This document shows, one piece after another, positions 32,601-41,106 of a stretch of 64,000 nucleotides of DNA. The notes beneath the pieces were generated by a model that worked only from the letters and a program-made list of their open reading frames with translations, searched no databases and was not told the DNA's origin. The stretch comes from a bacterium (GTDB lineage Bacteria; Electryoneota; RPQS01), in NCBI GenBank assembly GCA_036504735.1, contig DASXUQ010000017.1, positions 97,349-161,348 of the forward strand, read 5' to 3'. The stretch's first letter is position 1, and the number at the start of each line of letters is the position of its first letter. Made by a program: the position numbers and the translations under genes.

Positions 32601-35048
32601 ATGTCTGTTATCGCTTCATCAGTGTCCGACGGCTTCACCGCGGTGCGCGTTTCCTGCGCGCACTGCGGCTTGCCCGTGCCCGCCGCTCGGCGGTCTGTCA
32701 GCCGTGACGAGCAGTTTTGCTGCACGGGCTGCGAAGCCGTGTGGCAAATTTTGCATGAGTGCGACCTGACCGAGTATTACCGGCTGCGTGACGCTTATGG
32801 CGAAGACTCTCCCCGCGCCGCACACATCAGCGGCAAATCCTTTGACTATCTGGACGATCCGCACTTCCTCGCCCGCTTCGCCTCGCCGCGCGACAAGGGC
32901 GGTGTCCGCGTGGAATTTTATCTTGAAGGCGTGCATTGCATCGCCTGCAGTTGGCTGGTGGAGAAAATTCTGCTGGAACGCGAAGGCGCGCGTTTTGCAC
33001 GGCTGGATCAGGGCAAGGCCACGCTTGAAGTGATCTTCGACCCGCTGACGGTCAAACTCAGCCGTCTGGCCACGGCGCTGGACCGCATAGGCTATACGCC
33101 GCACGCCATTGCCGAGGATGATCTCTCCTCCGCGCGCAAAAAAGAAACGCGCCGTCTGCTGGCCCGCATGGGTATTGCCGGAGCCTCGGCGATGAACATC
33201 ATGCTGCTGGCCATTTCCCAGTACGGCGGCGACTACACGGGTATGGACGCCGGAATCTCCGCGCTCTTCCGCTGGGTAAGTTTCGGCCTGGCGCTCCCTG
33301 CCGTGCTCTATTCAGCCTTCCCCTACTATCGCGGGGCGTGGAGCGGACTGCGGCGGCGAATGCTGCACATGGACCTGCCCATCAGTCTCGGCATTGTTTC
33401 CGCGTTTCTGGTCAGTGCTGTGGCAACATTTCAAAATCGCGGTGAAGTTTATTATGACAGCGTCTGCATGCTCATCTTCCTGCTGCTGGCAGGGCGGTTG
33501 CTTTTGCAGCGCGCAGGCCGCTGGGCCTCCGATGCCGGGGAGCGGTTGCTGGCGTTGACGCCACGCACGGTGCACGTGCTGACAGAAAATGGACTGCAAG
33601 ACACGCTGCTGGCCGAGGTCGGCCCCGGTGCATCGCTCCGCATTCTTCCCGGCGAAATCGTGCCGGTGGACGGCACGGTGCAGAGCGCAAGCGGCTGGAC
33701 GCGGGAGTCTCACCTGACGGGAGAAGCCGCGCCGGTAAAACATGTTCAGGGTGAGCTGGTGTATGCCGGTTCAGTGGTTGAGCAGTCGCCGCTGGATATC
33801 TGCGCAACTGCCGTAGGCGAGACCACGCGGCTTTCACGGCTGGCCGCCATGATGCAGGATGCCGCACAGCGCCGCGCACCGATCCTCTCCCTGATGGATC
33901 GTATCGCCGGCTATTTCGTTGCGGGCGTGCTCATCCTCGCGGGCTTGACGGCGCTGGTATGGGCGTTCAAAGACCCATCCAAAATTCTTTGGAACACCGC
34001 CGCGATGCTGGTGGTGGCCTGCCCCTGCGCGCTCGGGTTGGCGACGCCTGTCGCGCTGGCCGTAGCTATGGGCCGCGCGGCGCGTCGGGGAATCTTCATT
34101 AAAGGCCATGACGGCGTGGAGCGTCTCGCTTCGGTCGATCATGTGATTCTTGACAAGACCGGGACACTGACCGAAGGCAGACTTTCCGTTGTTGACGCGC
34201 GTTTTGCCGGCGGCAGCACGGAAGCCGGGATTCTGAAAGCGGTCGCTGCGCTGGAAAAGCTCTCGGGCCATGCTATCGCCACGGCCTTTCAGGAAATCGA
34301 AACCTCCGACAGCCGCGTGGAGGCCTGCCATGTGCATCCCGGCGCGGGGGTAGAGGGGGATGTGGATGGCGTCCGTTACGCCGTCGGCTCCGAAACCTTT
34401 GTGCGCCGTCATGTGCCGGCAATTCCCGCCGCGCTGTCCGCCTTTGCCGCCGAATGTGCTGCCCGTGCCTTAAGCGTGGTCTGGGTCGCCCGGGGAAGCG
34501 AAGTTGTTGCCGTGCTCGGTTTGGGAGACCGCATCCACAGCGACGCCCGCGCTGCCGTCGAACGTGCCCGTTCTCTGAACCTTGAGCTGGAAATTCTCTC
34601 CGGAGATCAACCGCAATCGGTGGCACATGTCGCCGCGGAGTTGCATATTAGCCAGTGTGCCGGGCACGTTTCACCGGAACAGAAGCTGGAGCATGTGGAG
34701 AACCTGCTGCGACAGGGGCACCGCGTGGCGATGGTGGGGGATGGGGTCAATGACGCCGCCGCCCTCAGCCGCGCCACGGTGGGCATTTCCGCTGCGGGCT
34801 CTGCCGAAGTCGCGCGCGATGCGGCTGATGTGTTTATCTCCGCACACCGTGGACCGGCGGCCATTGCCGACGCCTTGAGCCTCTCACGCCGCGCCATGAG
34901 CGTCATCCGCCTCAATCTGGCGATTGCCGTCGCCTACAATCTTTTCGGCGCTGCGCTGGCGATCACCGGCCATGTCGGCCCGCTGGTTGCCGCGATCCTG
35001 ATGCCGATTTCCTCGCTGACCGTCCTCTTAATTGCGAGCCGGGCCTGA
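32601..35048 (+). CDS. ccoI: Copper-exporting P1B-type ATPase of cbb3 oxidase assembly (CcoI/FixI)
   Basis: An 815-residue membrane pump that delivers copper for cbb3 oxidase maturation. A cysteine-rich N-terminal region (CAHC at 19-22, FCCTGC near 40) precedes a heavy-metal-associated domain with CIAC (113-116). Eight helices follow, with the ion-binding CPC (474-476) in ACPCALGLATP, the phosphorylated Asp518 in DKTGTLTEG, the TGEA actuator loop, and the hinge GDGVNDAA. The FCCTGCEAVW module is specific to the CcoI/FixI group. The gene leads the ccoI-S-NO-Q-P-G-H order. It starts 69 bases after the NmrA gene. Confidence 0.95.
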   Translation: MSVIASSVSDGFTAVRVSCAHCGLPVPAARRSVSRDEQFCCTGCEAVWQILHECDLTEYYRLRDAYGEDSPRAAHISGKSFDYLDDPHFLARFASPRDKGGVRVEFYLEGVHCIACSWLVEKILLEREGARFARLDQGKATLEVIFDPLTVKLSRLATALDRIGYTPHAIAEDDLSSARKKETRRLLARMGIAGASAMNIMLLAISQYGGDYTGMDAGISALFRWVSFGLALPAVLYSAFPYYRGAWSGLRRRMLHMDLPISLGIVSAFLVSAVATFQNRGEVYYDSVCMLIFLLLAGRLLLQRAGRWASDAGERLLALTPRTVHVLTENGLQDTLLAEVGPGASLRILPGEIVPVDGTVQSASGWTRESHLTGEAAPVKHVQGELVYAGSVVEQSPLDICATAVGETTRLSRLAAMMQDAAQRRAPILSLMDRIAGYFVAGVLILAGLTALVWAFKDPSKILWNTAAMLVVACPCALGLATPVALAVAMGRAARRGIFIKGHDGVERLASVDHVILDKTGTLTEGRLSVVDARFAGGSTEAGILKAVAALEKLSGHAIATAFQEIETSDSRVEACHVHPGAGVEGDVDGVRYAVGSETFVRRHVPAIPAALSAFAAECAARALSVVWVARGSEVVAVLGLGDRIHSDARAAVERARSLNLELEILSGDQPQSVAHVAAELHISQCAGHVSPEQKLEHVENLLRQGHRVAMVGDGVNDAAALSRATVGISAAGSAEVARDAADVFISAHRGPAAIADALSLSRRAMSVIRLNLAIAVAYNLFGAALAITGHVGPLVAAILMPISSLTVLLIASRA

Positions 35049-35051
35049 CCC

Positions 35052-35219
35052 ATGAATATCATCTACCTGCTTCTGCCTCTCGCCCTCGGACTCGCCCTCG
35101 TCTTTGTTCTCTTTTACCTCTGGGCAGCCCGCCACGACCAATTCGACGACCTCGAATCGCCGGCCCGCCGTATCCTGTTCGACGATACTCCTCCACCGCA
35201 AAAATCTACAAAAAAATAA
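35052..35219 (+). CDS. ccoS: Small cbb3 oxidase maturation protein CcoS
   Basis: A 55-residue protein with one N-terminal membrane helix (IIYLLLPLALGLALVFVLFY) followed by W-A-A-R-H-D-Q-F-D-D-L-E-S-P, the conserved CcoS signature. It is needed with CcoI to load cofactors into the oxidase. The ATG lies three bases after the ccoI stop, the standard order. The C-terminus is Lys-rich. Confidence 0.93.
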   Translation: MNIIYLLLPLALGLALVFVLFYLWAARHDQFDDLESPARRILFDDTPPPQKSTKK

Positions 35220-35278
35220 TTCAGTGATCATCGCGCTATGACAAACATCTGTCCCCTTTCGGATGGGGAGGCTCGGGA

Positions 35279-37435
35279 ATGACATCACAAGGCTCCCCCT
35301 CTCTCGAAACCTTTGCTTATGATGACGCCATCACCCGCAAGTTCACCCTTGCCGCCCTCGTGTGGGGCGTGGTGGGCATGGCAGCGGGCATCATTGTCGC
35401 CGCCGAACTGGCTTTCTATCAACTGAACGGCGGCATTCCGTGGCTCACCTTTGGCCGCATGCGCCCGATTCACACCAATGCGATCATCTTCGCGTTCGCC
35501 ATGAATGCGATCTTCGCCGCGGTGTACTATTCGACGCAGCGGCTCCTGAAGACGCGCATGGCGTCAGATCTTCTTTCCCGCATCCATTTCTGGGGATGGC
35601 AGGTCATCATCGTGCTCGCGGCGGTATCGCTCTCGTTGGGACTCACCAGTTCCAAGGAATACGCCGAACTCGAGTGGCCGATTGATATCCTGATTGCCGG
35701 CGTGTGGGTCATTTTCGGCATCAATTTCTTTATGACCATAGCGAGGCGGCGGGAACGGCATCTGTACGTCGCACTCTGGTTCTACATCGCCACCATTGTC
35801 ACCATTGCCCTGCTGCACATCGTCAATAATTTGGAAATTCCGGTCAACTGGATCAAAAGTTATTCGTTGTACGCGGGAGTGCAGGATGCGGTTACACAGT
35901 GGTGGTATGGCCACAATGCGGTGGGATTCGTGCTTACCACGCCGTTCATCGGTATGATGTATTACTTCCTGCCCAAAGCGGCGGGGCGTCCGGTGTACAG
36001 CTACCGTTTGTCCGTCGTGCACTTCTGGGCGCTGGTATTTGTTTACATCTGGGCCGGCCCGCACCACCTGCATTACACGTCGCTGCCCGACTGGGCGCAG
36101 ACGCTGGGCATGGTCTTCAGCCTTGTGCTCTGGATTCCTTCCTGGGGCGGCATGCTGAACGGTCTTCTGACTCTGCGCGGCGCATGGGATAAGGTGCGCG
36201 AAGATCCGATTTTGAAGTTCATGGCCGTGGCGGTCACCTTTTACGGCATGTCGACCTTCGAAGGTCCGATGATGGCCATCAAGTCGGTGAACTCCCTGAC
36301 CCACTACACCGACTACACCATCGCTCATGTGCATGCCGGCACGCTCGGCTGGGTGGGCTTCATGGTCTTCGGCGTCTTCTATTACATGATTCCCCGCCTC
36401 TGGCGCCGGCCGCTGTTCTCGCAGAAAATGGCCAACACTCATTTCTGGATCGCCACCATCGGCATCCTGCTCTACATTATTCCCATCTGGACGGCGGGTA
36501 TTATGCAGGGGCTTATGTGGCGCGGTTTCGACGCCGATGGCATGCTGCTCTATCCCAACTTTATCGAGACCACGCAGAAAATTCTGCCCTTTTATCATCT
36601 GCGGTTGCTGGGCGGTCTGCTTTATCTTTCCGGCTTCTTTGTGATGCTCTACAACCTGCGCAAGACCTGCGCCGGAGCCACAGACCTCTCGGATGAGCGC
36701 GCGCAGGCGCCGTCGCTGGCCGTGCAGGCCGCGCCGCAACTGGGTCCGCGCACGAGCTGGCATCATTTGCTGACCGGACAGCCCCTTGCCTTTACCATGT
36801 TTGCGCTGATTGTCGCGACCATCGGCGGTGTGGTGGAAATCGCGCCCATGCTCATGCCCAAGAGCTATGTGCCCTTGTATGCGTCCGCTGCGGTGCCGTA
36901 TACCCCGCTGGAACTGGAAGGCCGCGACATCTATATCCGCGACGGCTGCAATAATTGCCATTCGCAACAGATTCGTCCCATGCGCGACGAAGTGCTGCGC
37001 TACGGTGACTATTCCAAGCCGGGAGAGTCGGAATTCGACCATCCCTTCCTGTGGGGTTCGCGCCGCATCGGACCGGACCTTGCGCGCGTCGGCGGCAAAT
37101 ATCCCGACAACTGGCACTACCTGCACTTCCAGAATCCCCGCGCCACAACGCCCGGTTCCATTATGCCGGCCTACCCGTGGTTCTTCAAGAACAAGCTGAA
37201 CACGGAAAGCACCGTCGACAAGCTGAATGTCATGCGCCGCCTCGGCGTACCCTATACGGATGACGACGTGAAGAACGCCTTGCCGGACCTGCACAATCAG
37301 GCCGCACAGATCGGCGCGAGACTTGCTGCCGAAGGCTACACCGGCATGGAAGACAAGGAGCTGGTGGCGCTGATTGCGTACCTGCAACGGCTGGGCAAGG
37401 TGCCGCCGCCGCATTTCGTCGCGGAGCGCCCATGA
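35279..37435 (+). CDS. ccoNO: cbb3-type cytochrome c oxidase, fused subunits I and II (CcoNO)
   Basis: A 718-residue fusion. Residues 1-460 are the heme-copper subunit CcoN: low-spin heme ligand His65 (RPIHTN), CuB ligands His212 (YGHNAV), His262 and His263 (GPHHLHY), and His350 and His352 (AHVHAG). Residues 495-718 are CcoO: one membrane helix and a c-heme site CNNCH (557-561, followed by SQQIRP), with a later methionine in MPAYPWF as likely axial ligand. Separate genes are usual in Proteobacteria; fusion is known in Bacteroidetes and relatives. It reduces oxygen to water at high affinity. The subunits are joined by an Ala/Pro/Gln-rich linker near 470-490. Confidence 0.95.
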   Translation: MTSQGSPSLETFAYDDAITRKFTLAALVWGVVGMAAGIIVAAELAFYQLNGGIPWLTFGRMRPIHTNAIIFAFAMNAIFAAVYYSTQRLLKTRMASDLLSRIHFWGWQVIIVLAAVSLSLGLTSSKEYAELEWPIDILIAGVWVIFGINFFMTIARRRERHLYVALWFYIATIVTIALLHIVNNLEIPVNWIKSYSLYAGVQDAVTQWWYGHNAVGFVLTTPFIGMMYYFLPKAAGRPVYSYRLSVVHFWALVFVYIWAGPHHLHYTSLPDWAQTLGMVFSLVLWIPSWGGMLNGLLTLRGAWDKVREDPILKFMAVAVTFYGMSTFEGPMMAIKSVNSLTHYTDYTIAHVHAGTLGWVGFMVFGVFYYMIPRLWRRPLFSQKMANTHFWIATIGILLYIIPIWTAGIMQGLMWRGFDADGMLLYPNFIETTQKILPFYHLRLLGGLLYLSGFFVMLYNLRKTCAGATDLSDERAQAPSLAVQAAPQLGPRTSWHHLLTGQPLAFTMFALIVATIGGVVEIAPMLMPKSYVPLYASAAVPYTPLELEGRDIYIRDGCNNCHSQQIRPMRDEVLRYGDYSKPGESEFDHPFLWGSRRIGPDLARVGGKYPDNWHYLHFQNPRATTPGSIMPAYPWFFKNKLNTESTVDKLNVMRRLGVPYTDDDVKNALPDLHNQAAQIGARLAAEGYTGMEDKELVALIAYLQRLGKVPPPHFVAERP

Positions 37436-37641
37436 TTCACGATGTCTTCAGCCACCTTGGATCGGTCTGGCCGCGCGTCGGCCTGCTGATCTTCCTGCTC
37501 TTTTTCGCAGTCGTACTGGCGTGGACGCTGCGCGGCGGACGCCACCGCTTCGACTATGAACGCAGTCTGCCGCTGGATGACGGACTGCAACCCCAGAACG
37601 CTGATTCCGACTCGCAGAGGATTTCCCATGAGCAAGGATAA
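37432..37641 (+). CDS. ccoQ: cbb3 oxidase small subunit CcoQ/FixQ-like
   Basis: A 69-residue protein with one membrane helix (RVGLLIFLLFFAVVLAWTLRGG) and a polar tail starting HRFDYERSLPLDD, the CcoQ pattern. It overlaps the ccoNO stop (ATGA) and the ccoP start, so all are translationally coupled. It stabilises the oxidase complex. Confidence 0.85.
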   Translation: MIHDVFSHLGSVWPRVGLLIFLLFFAVVLAWTLRGGRHRFDYERSLPLDDGLQPQNADSDSQRISHEQG

Positions 37642-38266
37642 ACACACACCCGCCGATCACGCGCAGGACGACCGCGTGCTGCCGGATCATGATTACGATG
37701 GCATCCGCGAAGAGGACAACTCGCTGCCCAAATGGTGGGTGGGCCTGTTCTTTCTCCTCATTCTCTTTTCGCTGGTCTACATTCCCGTTGTGCATGTGCT
37801 CGATATTCTGCCGCGCGGCGAGTTGCAGAGGTCCGTAGCCCTCGCCGCGCGCGTGCAGGAACAGCGGCAACTTGCGCTCGAAGCCTCCGGTGCGCTGGAT
37901 AAAGACCCGGTCGCGGCTGGACAGAAATATTTCAAGACCTTCTGCATCAACTGCCACGGTGCCTACGGTGAAGGTGGTCTCTGTCCGAACCTCACCGATG
38001 CCTATTGGATTCATACGCCCTATGCCGACAGCATTCGCATGGTCATTACCAATGGTGTGGCGGCCAAAGGCATGCCGACGTGGGGACCGGTGCTCGGTGA
38101 CCGCAAGATCAAGTGCCTCGCCGCCTATGTGGGCACGCTCTATCTCAAGCCGCCGCCGGTTCCCGGCAAGAAGGCCGAGGGCATCGAGTATGATCTGGCC
38201 GCCATTCGCGCATCCGAAGGAACGAAACTTGCCGTAGCCGCCGATACGACTGCAAAGAAGAACTGA
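37628..38266 (+). CDS. ccoP: cbb3 oxidase subunit III (CcoP), monoheme form
   Basis: A 212-residue membrane-anchored cytochrome c. ATG at 37628 follows AGAGGA and overlaps ccoQ by 14 bases. An acidic/basic N-terminus with DHDYDGIREEDNSLPKWW matches the FixP N-terminal domain. One helix follows (VGLFFLLILFSLVYIPVV) and then a single c-heme site CINCH, with the axial Met in KGMPTW. Classical proteobacterial CcoP has two hemes and about 300 residues, so this is a short monoheme form. It passes electrons toward CcoO. Confidence 0.92.
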   Translation: MSKDKHTPADHAQDDRVLPDHDYDGIREEDNSLPKWWVGLFFLLILFSLVYIPVVHVLDILPRGELQRSVALAARVQEQRQLALEASGALDKDPVAAGQKYFKTFCINCHGAYGEGGLCPNLTDAYWIHTPYADSIRMVITNGVAAKGMPTWGPVLGDRKIKCLAAYVGTLYLKPPPVPGKKAEGIEYDLAAIRASEGTKLAVAADTTAKKN

Positions 38267-39669
38267 TGGACTCTCATGCACTGCATCCACCGGACCTGTC
38301 GGTGACCATCGGTGAACATGGCCGCCGCAAATGGGTCTATTCCGACGTCGCTCATGGCCGCTTCACCCGCGCGCGTACCATTCTCTACAGCGTGCTCGTG
38401 CTGTTCTATGTTGCGGCGCCGTGGCTTTCGATTGCCGGTCAGCCCTTTCTACGGTTTGACATCCCTGCTCGCCGCTACAGCATTATCGGTATGACGTTTG
38501 TCCCCACCGACCTGTATCTGCTCGCGCTCTTTCTGCTTCTGGCCGCACTGGGAATGTTCTTTTTTTCCGCGCTGCTGGGGCGGCTGTGGTGCGGTTGGAC
38601 CTGTCCGCAAACGGTTTACCTTGACGGCGTATTCCGCCGCATCGAACGCTGGATCGAAGGCACGCCGCTACAGCGCCGCAAACTGGATAATGGCCCGCAT
38701 GATGATACCTACTGGGCAAAGAAGCTTGCCAAGCACACGCTGTTCGGTGCGTTCTCGCTGTTTCTCTCGCTCAGTTTCACCGCCTATTTTGTTGGGCCGC
38801 AGGCCAGTTTCGGCATGGTGCTGGGATCCGTGGCGGGACATTCTGCGGCGCTTATCACGGCGCTGATTATTGCCGCGGCATCCTACGCCAACTTCGCCTG
38901 GTTTCGCGAGCAGTTCTGCACCTTCCTCTGTCCCTATGCCCGCTTCCAATCGGTCATGCTGGATGACCACTCGCTGATTGTCGGGTATGATCCCCAGCGC
39001 GGCGAGCCGCGCGGCATGCTGCGCCCCACCGATCTGGCCAGTCGCGGCGATTGCATCGACTGCAAGCGTTGTGTGCAGGTCTGCCCCACGGGAATTGACA
39101 TTCGCGACGGCCTGCAGTTGGAATGCATCAGTTGCACCGCCTGCATTGATGCCTGCGATACCGTGATGGACCGCATCGGCAAACCGCGCGGTCTGGTACG
39201 TTATGATTCCCTCGCGGGAATTGCCCGCAAGCCCCGCCGCGTCATCCGTGCCCGGGTACTGCTCTACGCGGTGGTGATGGCGGTACTGCTCGTGGGCTTC
39301 ATCACCCGCCTTTCCAGTCGCGAAGCAGTGGCGCTGACGGTAGCGCGCGCGCCGGGATTGCCCTACCTTGCGCAAAATGACGGCAAGGTGCGCAACACCT
39401 TTAACCTTTACATCACCAACACCGAAGCCCATTCGGAAACCGTCACGGTCTCTGTCATCGGCCCTGCGGGGGTGGACCTGCTTGTTCCCGGCCAGCCCTT
39501 TGAAGTGGGTGGGGGAGAGCGCATCAACGCCGAAGCCTTTGTAATGCTTCCGGCGGCGCAAATCCGTTCATCGGAAACTCCCCTCACCTTCCGCCTGACG
39601 CAGGGGGACAACTTGTTAAGCACGCAGCCCGCCGTATTTCTTGGCCCCATTCACTCGACGGCAAAATAG
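38266..39669 (+). CDS. ccoG: Membrane ferredoxin-like protein CcoG (RdxA/FixG)
   Basis: A 467-residue protein linked to copper reduction for cbb3 assembly. There are several membrane helices, the signature LWCGWTCPQTVY, and two [4Fe-4S] motifs (CIDCKRCVQVCPTG and CISCTACIDAC, followed by DTVMDRIGKPRGL). A C-terminal Ig-like periplasmic domain (about 365-467) follows the last helix. The start overlaps the ccoP stop (TGATG). Length and layout are standard for the family. Confidence 0.94.
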   Translation: MDSHALHPPDLSVTIGEHGRRKWVYSDVAHGRFTRARTILYSVLVLFYVAAPWLSIAGQPFLRFDIPARRYSIIGMTFVPTDLYLLALFLLLAALGMFFFSALLGRLWCGWTCPQTVYLDGVFRRIERWIEGTPLQRRKLDNGPHDDTYWAKKLAKHTLFGAFSLFLSLSFTAYFVGPQASFGMVLGSVAGHSAALITALIIAAASYANFAWFREQFCTFLCPYARFQSVMLDDHSLIVGYDPQRGEPRGMLRPTDLASRGDCIDCKRCVQVCPTGIDIRDGLQLECISCTACIDACDTVMDRIGKPRGLVRYDSLAGIARKPRRVIRARVLLYAVVMAVLLVGFITRLSSREAVALTVARAPGLPYLAQNDGKVRNTFNLYITNTEAHSETVTVSVIGPAGVDLLVPGQPFEVGGGERINAEAFVMLPAAQIRSSETPLTFRLTQGDNLLSTQPAVFLGPIHSTAK

Positions 39670-39673
39670 ACTT

Positions 39674-40168
39674 ATGACTCCACGCTCTTTTCGTATTCGC
39701 TTTTGGCCGACCGGCCTGCTGATGTCCTTTACCGCCTTCATCGCCGTGGATGTCGCTTTCGTCACTACGGCCTTCCGCCATCAGCCGCAGATGGTCAGTG
39801 AGCATTACTATGCGGACGGCTTCAATTTACGGCAGATCGCCGAACGCAAAGCCGCCACGGATGCCACCGGCTGGGCCGTGCACGCACGCTGCCTTCCCGC
39901 AACGGAGTCGGAGAGTCCGCTGGTGGAACTGAACGTCACCGGGCGTGACGGTCTGCCCTGCGATTCTCTTGCAGGCACAGCCAGCTTCTACCGTCCCAGT
40001 GACAAATCGCTGGACATCCAGCCGCTCCCCTTGCGCTTCATGGGCACAGGCCGTTACTTCGTTGTGCTTCCGCACCCGCTTGCCCACGGTGGATGGCAGG
40101 TGGTGGCGCACCTGGCGCGCGGCTCTCAGCAATCGGACATGCGGCTCAATCTGTTTGCGGAGAACTAA
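39674..40168 (+). CDS. ccoH: FixH/CcoH-family protein
   Basis: A 164-residue protein. ATG at 39674 lies five bases after the ccoG stop. One N-terminal membrane helix (PTGLLMSFTAFIAVDVAFVTTAF) is followed by a periplasmic beta domain, with SEHYYADGFNLRQIAERKAA directly after the helix as in FixH. It supports cbb3 oxidase assembly. The family is loosely conserved, so the call relies on the helix, length and position between ccoG and the SafE-like gene. Confidence 0.82.
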   Translation: MTPRSFRIRFWPTGLLMSFTAFIAVDVAFVTTAFRHQPQMVSEHYYADGFNLRQIAERKAATDATGWAVHARCLPATESESPLVELNVTGRDGLPCDSLAGTASFYRPSDKSLDIQPLPLRFMGTGRYFVVLPHPLAHGGWQVVAHLARGSQQSDMRLNLFAEN

Positions 40169-40849
40169 GTGGACGCTGCGCTTGCTCCTGATCTGGCCGC
40201 TGCCTTTGCCACGGGGTTGCTGAGTTCTTTGCATTGCATCGGCATGTGCGGGCCGCTGGCCTCTCTCGGCTGCCGTGCAGGCCTCTCGCGTTCTTCCATA
40301 ATCGCGCCGCTGCTTTTTGTTTCCGGCAAAATTGTCAGTTATTCCGTGCTTGGCTTGCTGGCAGGCTTCGCCGGTGCGGTGCTTATTGGTACGAACCTGC
40401 TTGGGAAGGCTACAGCGATTGCCTCTCTGGCTGGCGGTGCGCTGATGCTGATCATTCTGGCGCTGAACCATTTCCAGGTCAGCTCTCGCCATCTTACCCG
40501 GCTCTCGGCGGGGATTGCCAAAAGTTCGTTGAAAACGGGCCGCCGCGCCCCTCTGTATCTGGGGATCGCGGCGGCGCTCTTGCCGTGCGGTCTGCTCTAT
40601 GCCATGGTCGCGCGCAGTGCCGCCGCCGGAGCGCCGCTGGCCGGAATGACCCTCATGCAGGCTTTCGGACTGGGTACCTCTCCGGCTCTGATAGGCGTGG
40701 GCACTCTGCTACGCCTGATTCCGCCGCGCTGGAGCAGGTTCGGAAGCATCGCCGCGGAAATCGTCATGGCCCTCACCGCTCTCATTCTCCTCTGGCGCGG
40801 CATCGCCGGCTTTACCATGACTCCCGTGCATCACTCCTGCTGCCCCTAA
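40169..40849 (+). CDS. Sulfite exporter TauE/SafE-like membrane protein (CcoA/DsbD-related fold)
   Basis: A 226-residue protein with about six helices and a GTG start directly after the preceding stop. N-terminal LLSSLHCIGMCGPLA and internal LLPCGLLYAMVARSA are the paired cysteine signatures of the UreH/DsbD-like family commonly encoded at the end of cbb3 operons. These Cys suggest copper or thiol handling during oxidase maturation; sulfite transport is not implied. It ends with HHSCCP. A strong terminator at 40878 closes the operon. Confidence 0.85.
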   Translation: MDAALAPDLAAAFATGLLSSLHCIGMCGPLASLGCRAGLSRSSIIAPLLFVSGKIVSYSVLGLLAGFAGAVLIGTNLLGKATAIASLAGGALMLIILALNHFQVSSRHLTRLSAGIAKSSLKTGRRAPLYLGIAAALLPCGLLYAMVARSAAAGAPLAGMTLMQAFGLGTSPALIGVGTLLRLIPPRWSRFGSIAAEIVMALTALILLWRGIAGFTMTPVHHSCCP

Positions 40850-40877
40850 GTTGACTTCGGCAGTCGAACGCATGAAC

Positions 40878-40909
40878 AGGCCTCGCAATCTTGCGAGGCC
40901 TTTGCCTTT
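40878..40909 (+). terminator. Terminator of the cbb3 operon
   Basis: A 10-bp perfect stem (AGGCCTCGCA 40878-40887 with TGCGAGGCCT 40892-40901), a four-base loop and a TTTGCCTTTA tail. Confidence 0.82.
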
Positions 40910-41106
40910 AGTCTGCCCGGCTGTTTCTGCGCATTATCCTCTCGCGCTCTATCCGTGCCTTGTAACTCCCGGGCACACCCGGAATCTCGGAACCGCGCTT
41001 CTCTGCCCAGCGAATAAGAAGAGTATCTTCCCGACGCGCAGCCGCGCGCGGCAGGCTATGGTTCTGATAGAATGTGATTCATGTATTAAGAAGAGAGGAT
41101 GTTACG

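Noticed and set aside
35564-37414. A 616-codon open frame on the minus strand opposite ccoNO
   Set aside because: Shadow frame from GC-rich codons; the plus strand has full heme and copper ligands, and the antisense product is low complexity (His, Arg, Gln) without motifs.
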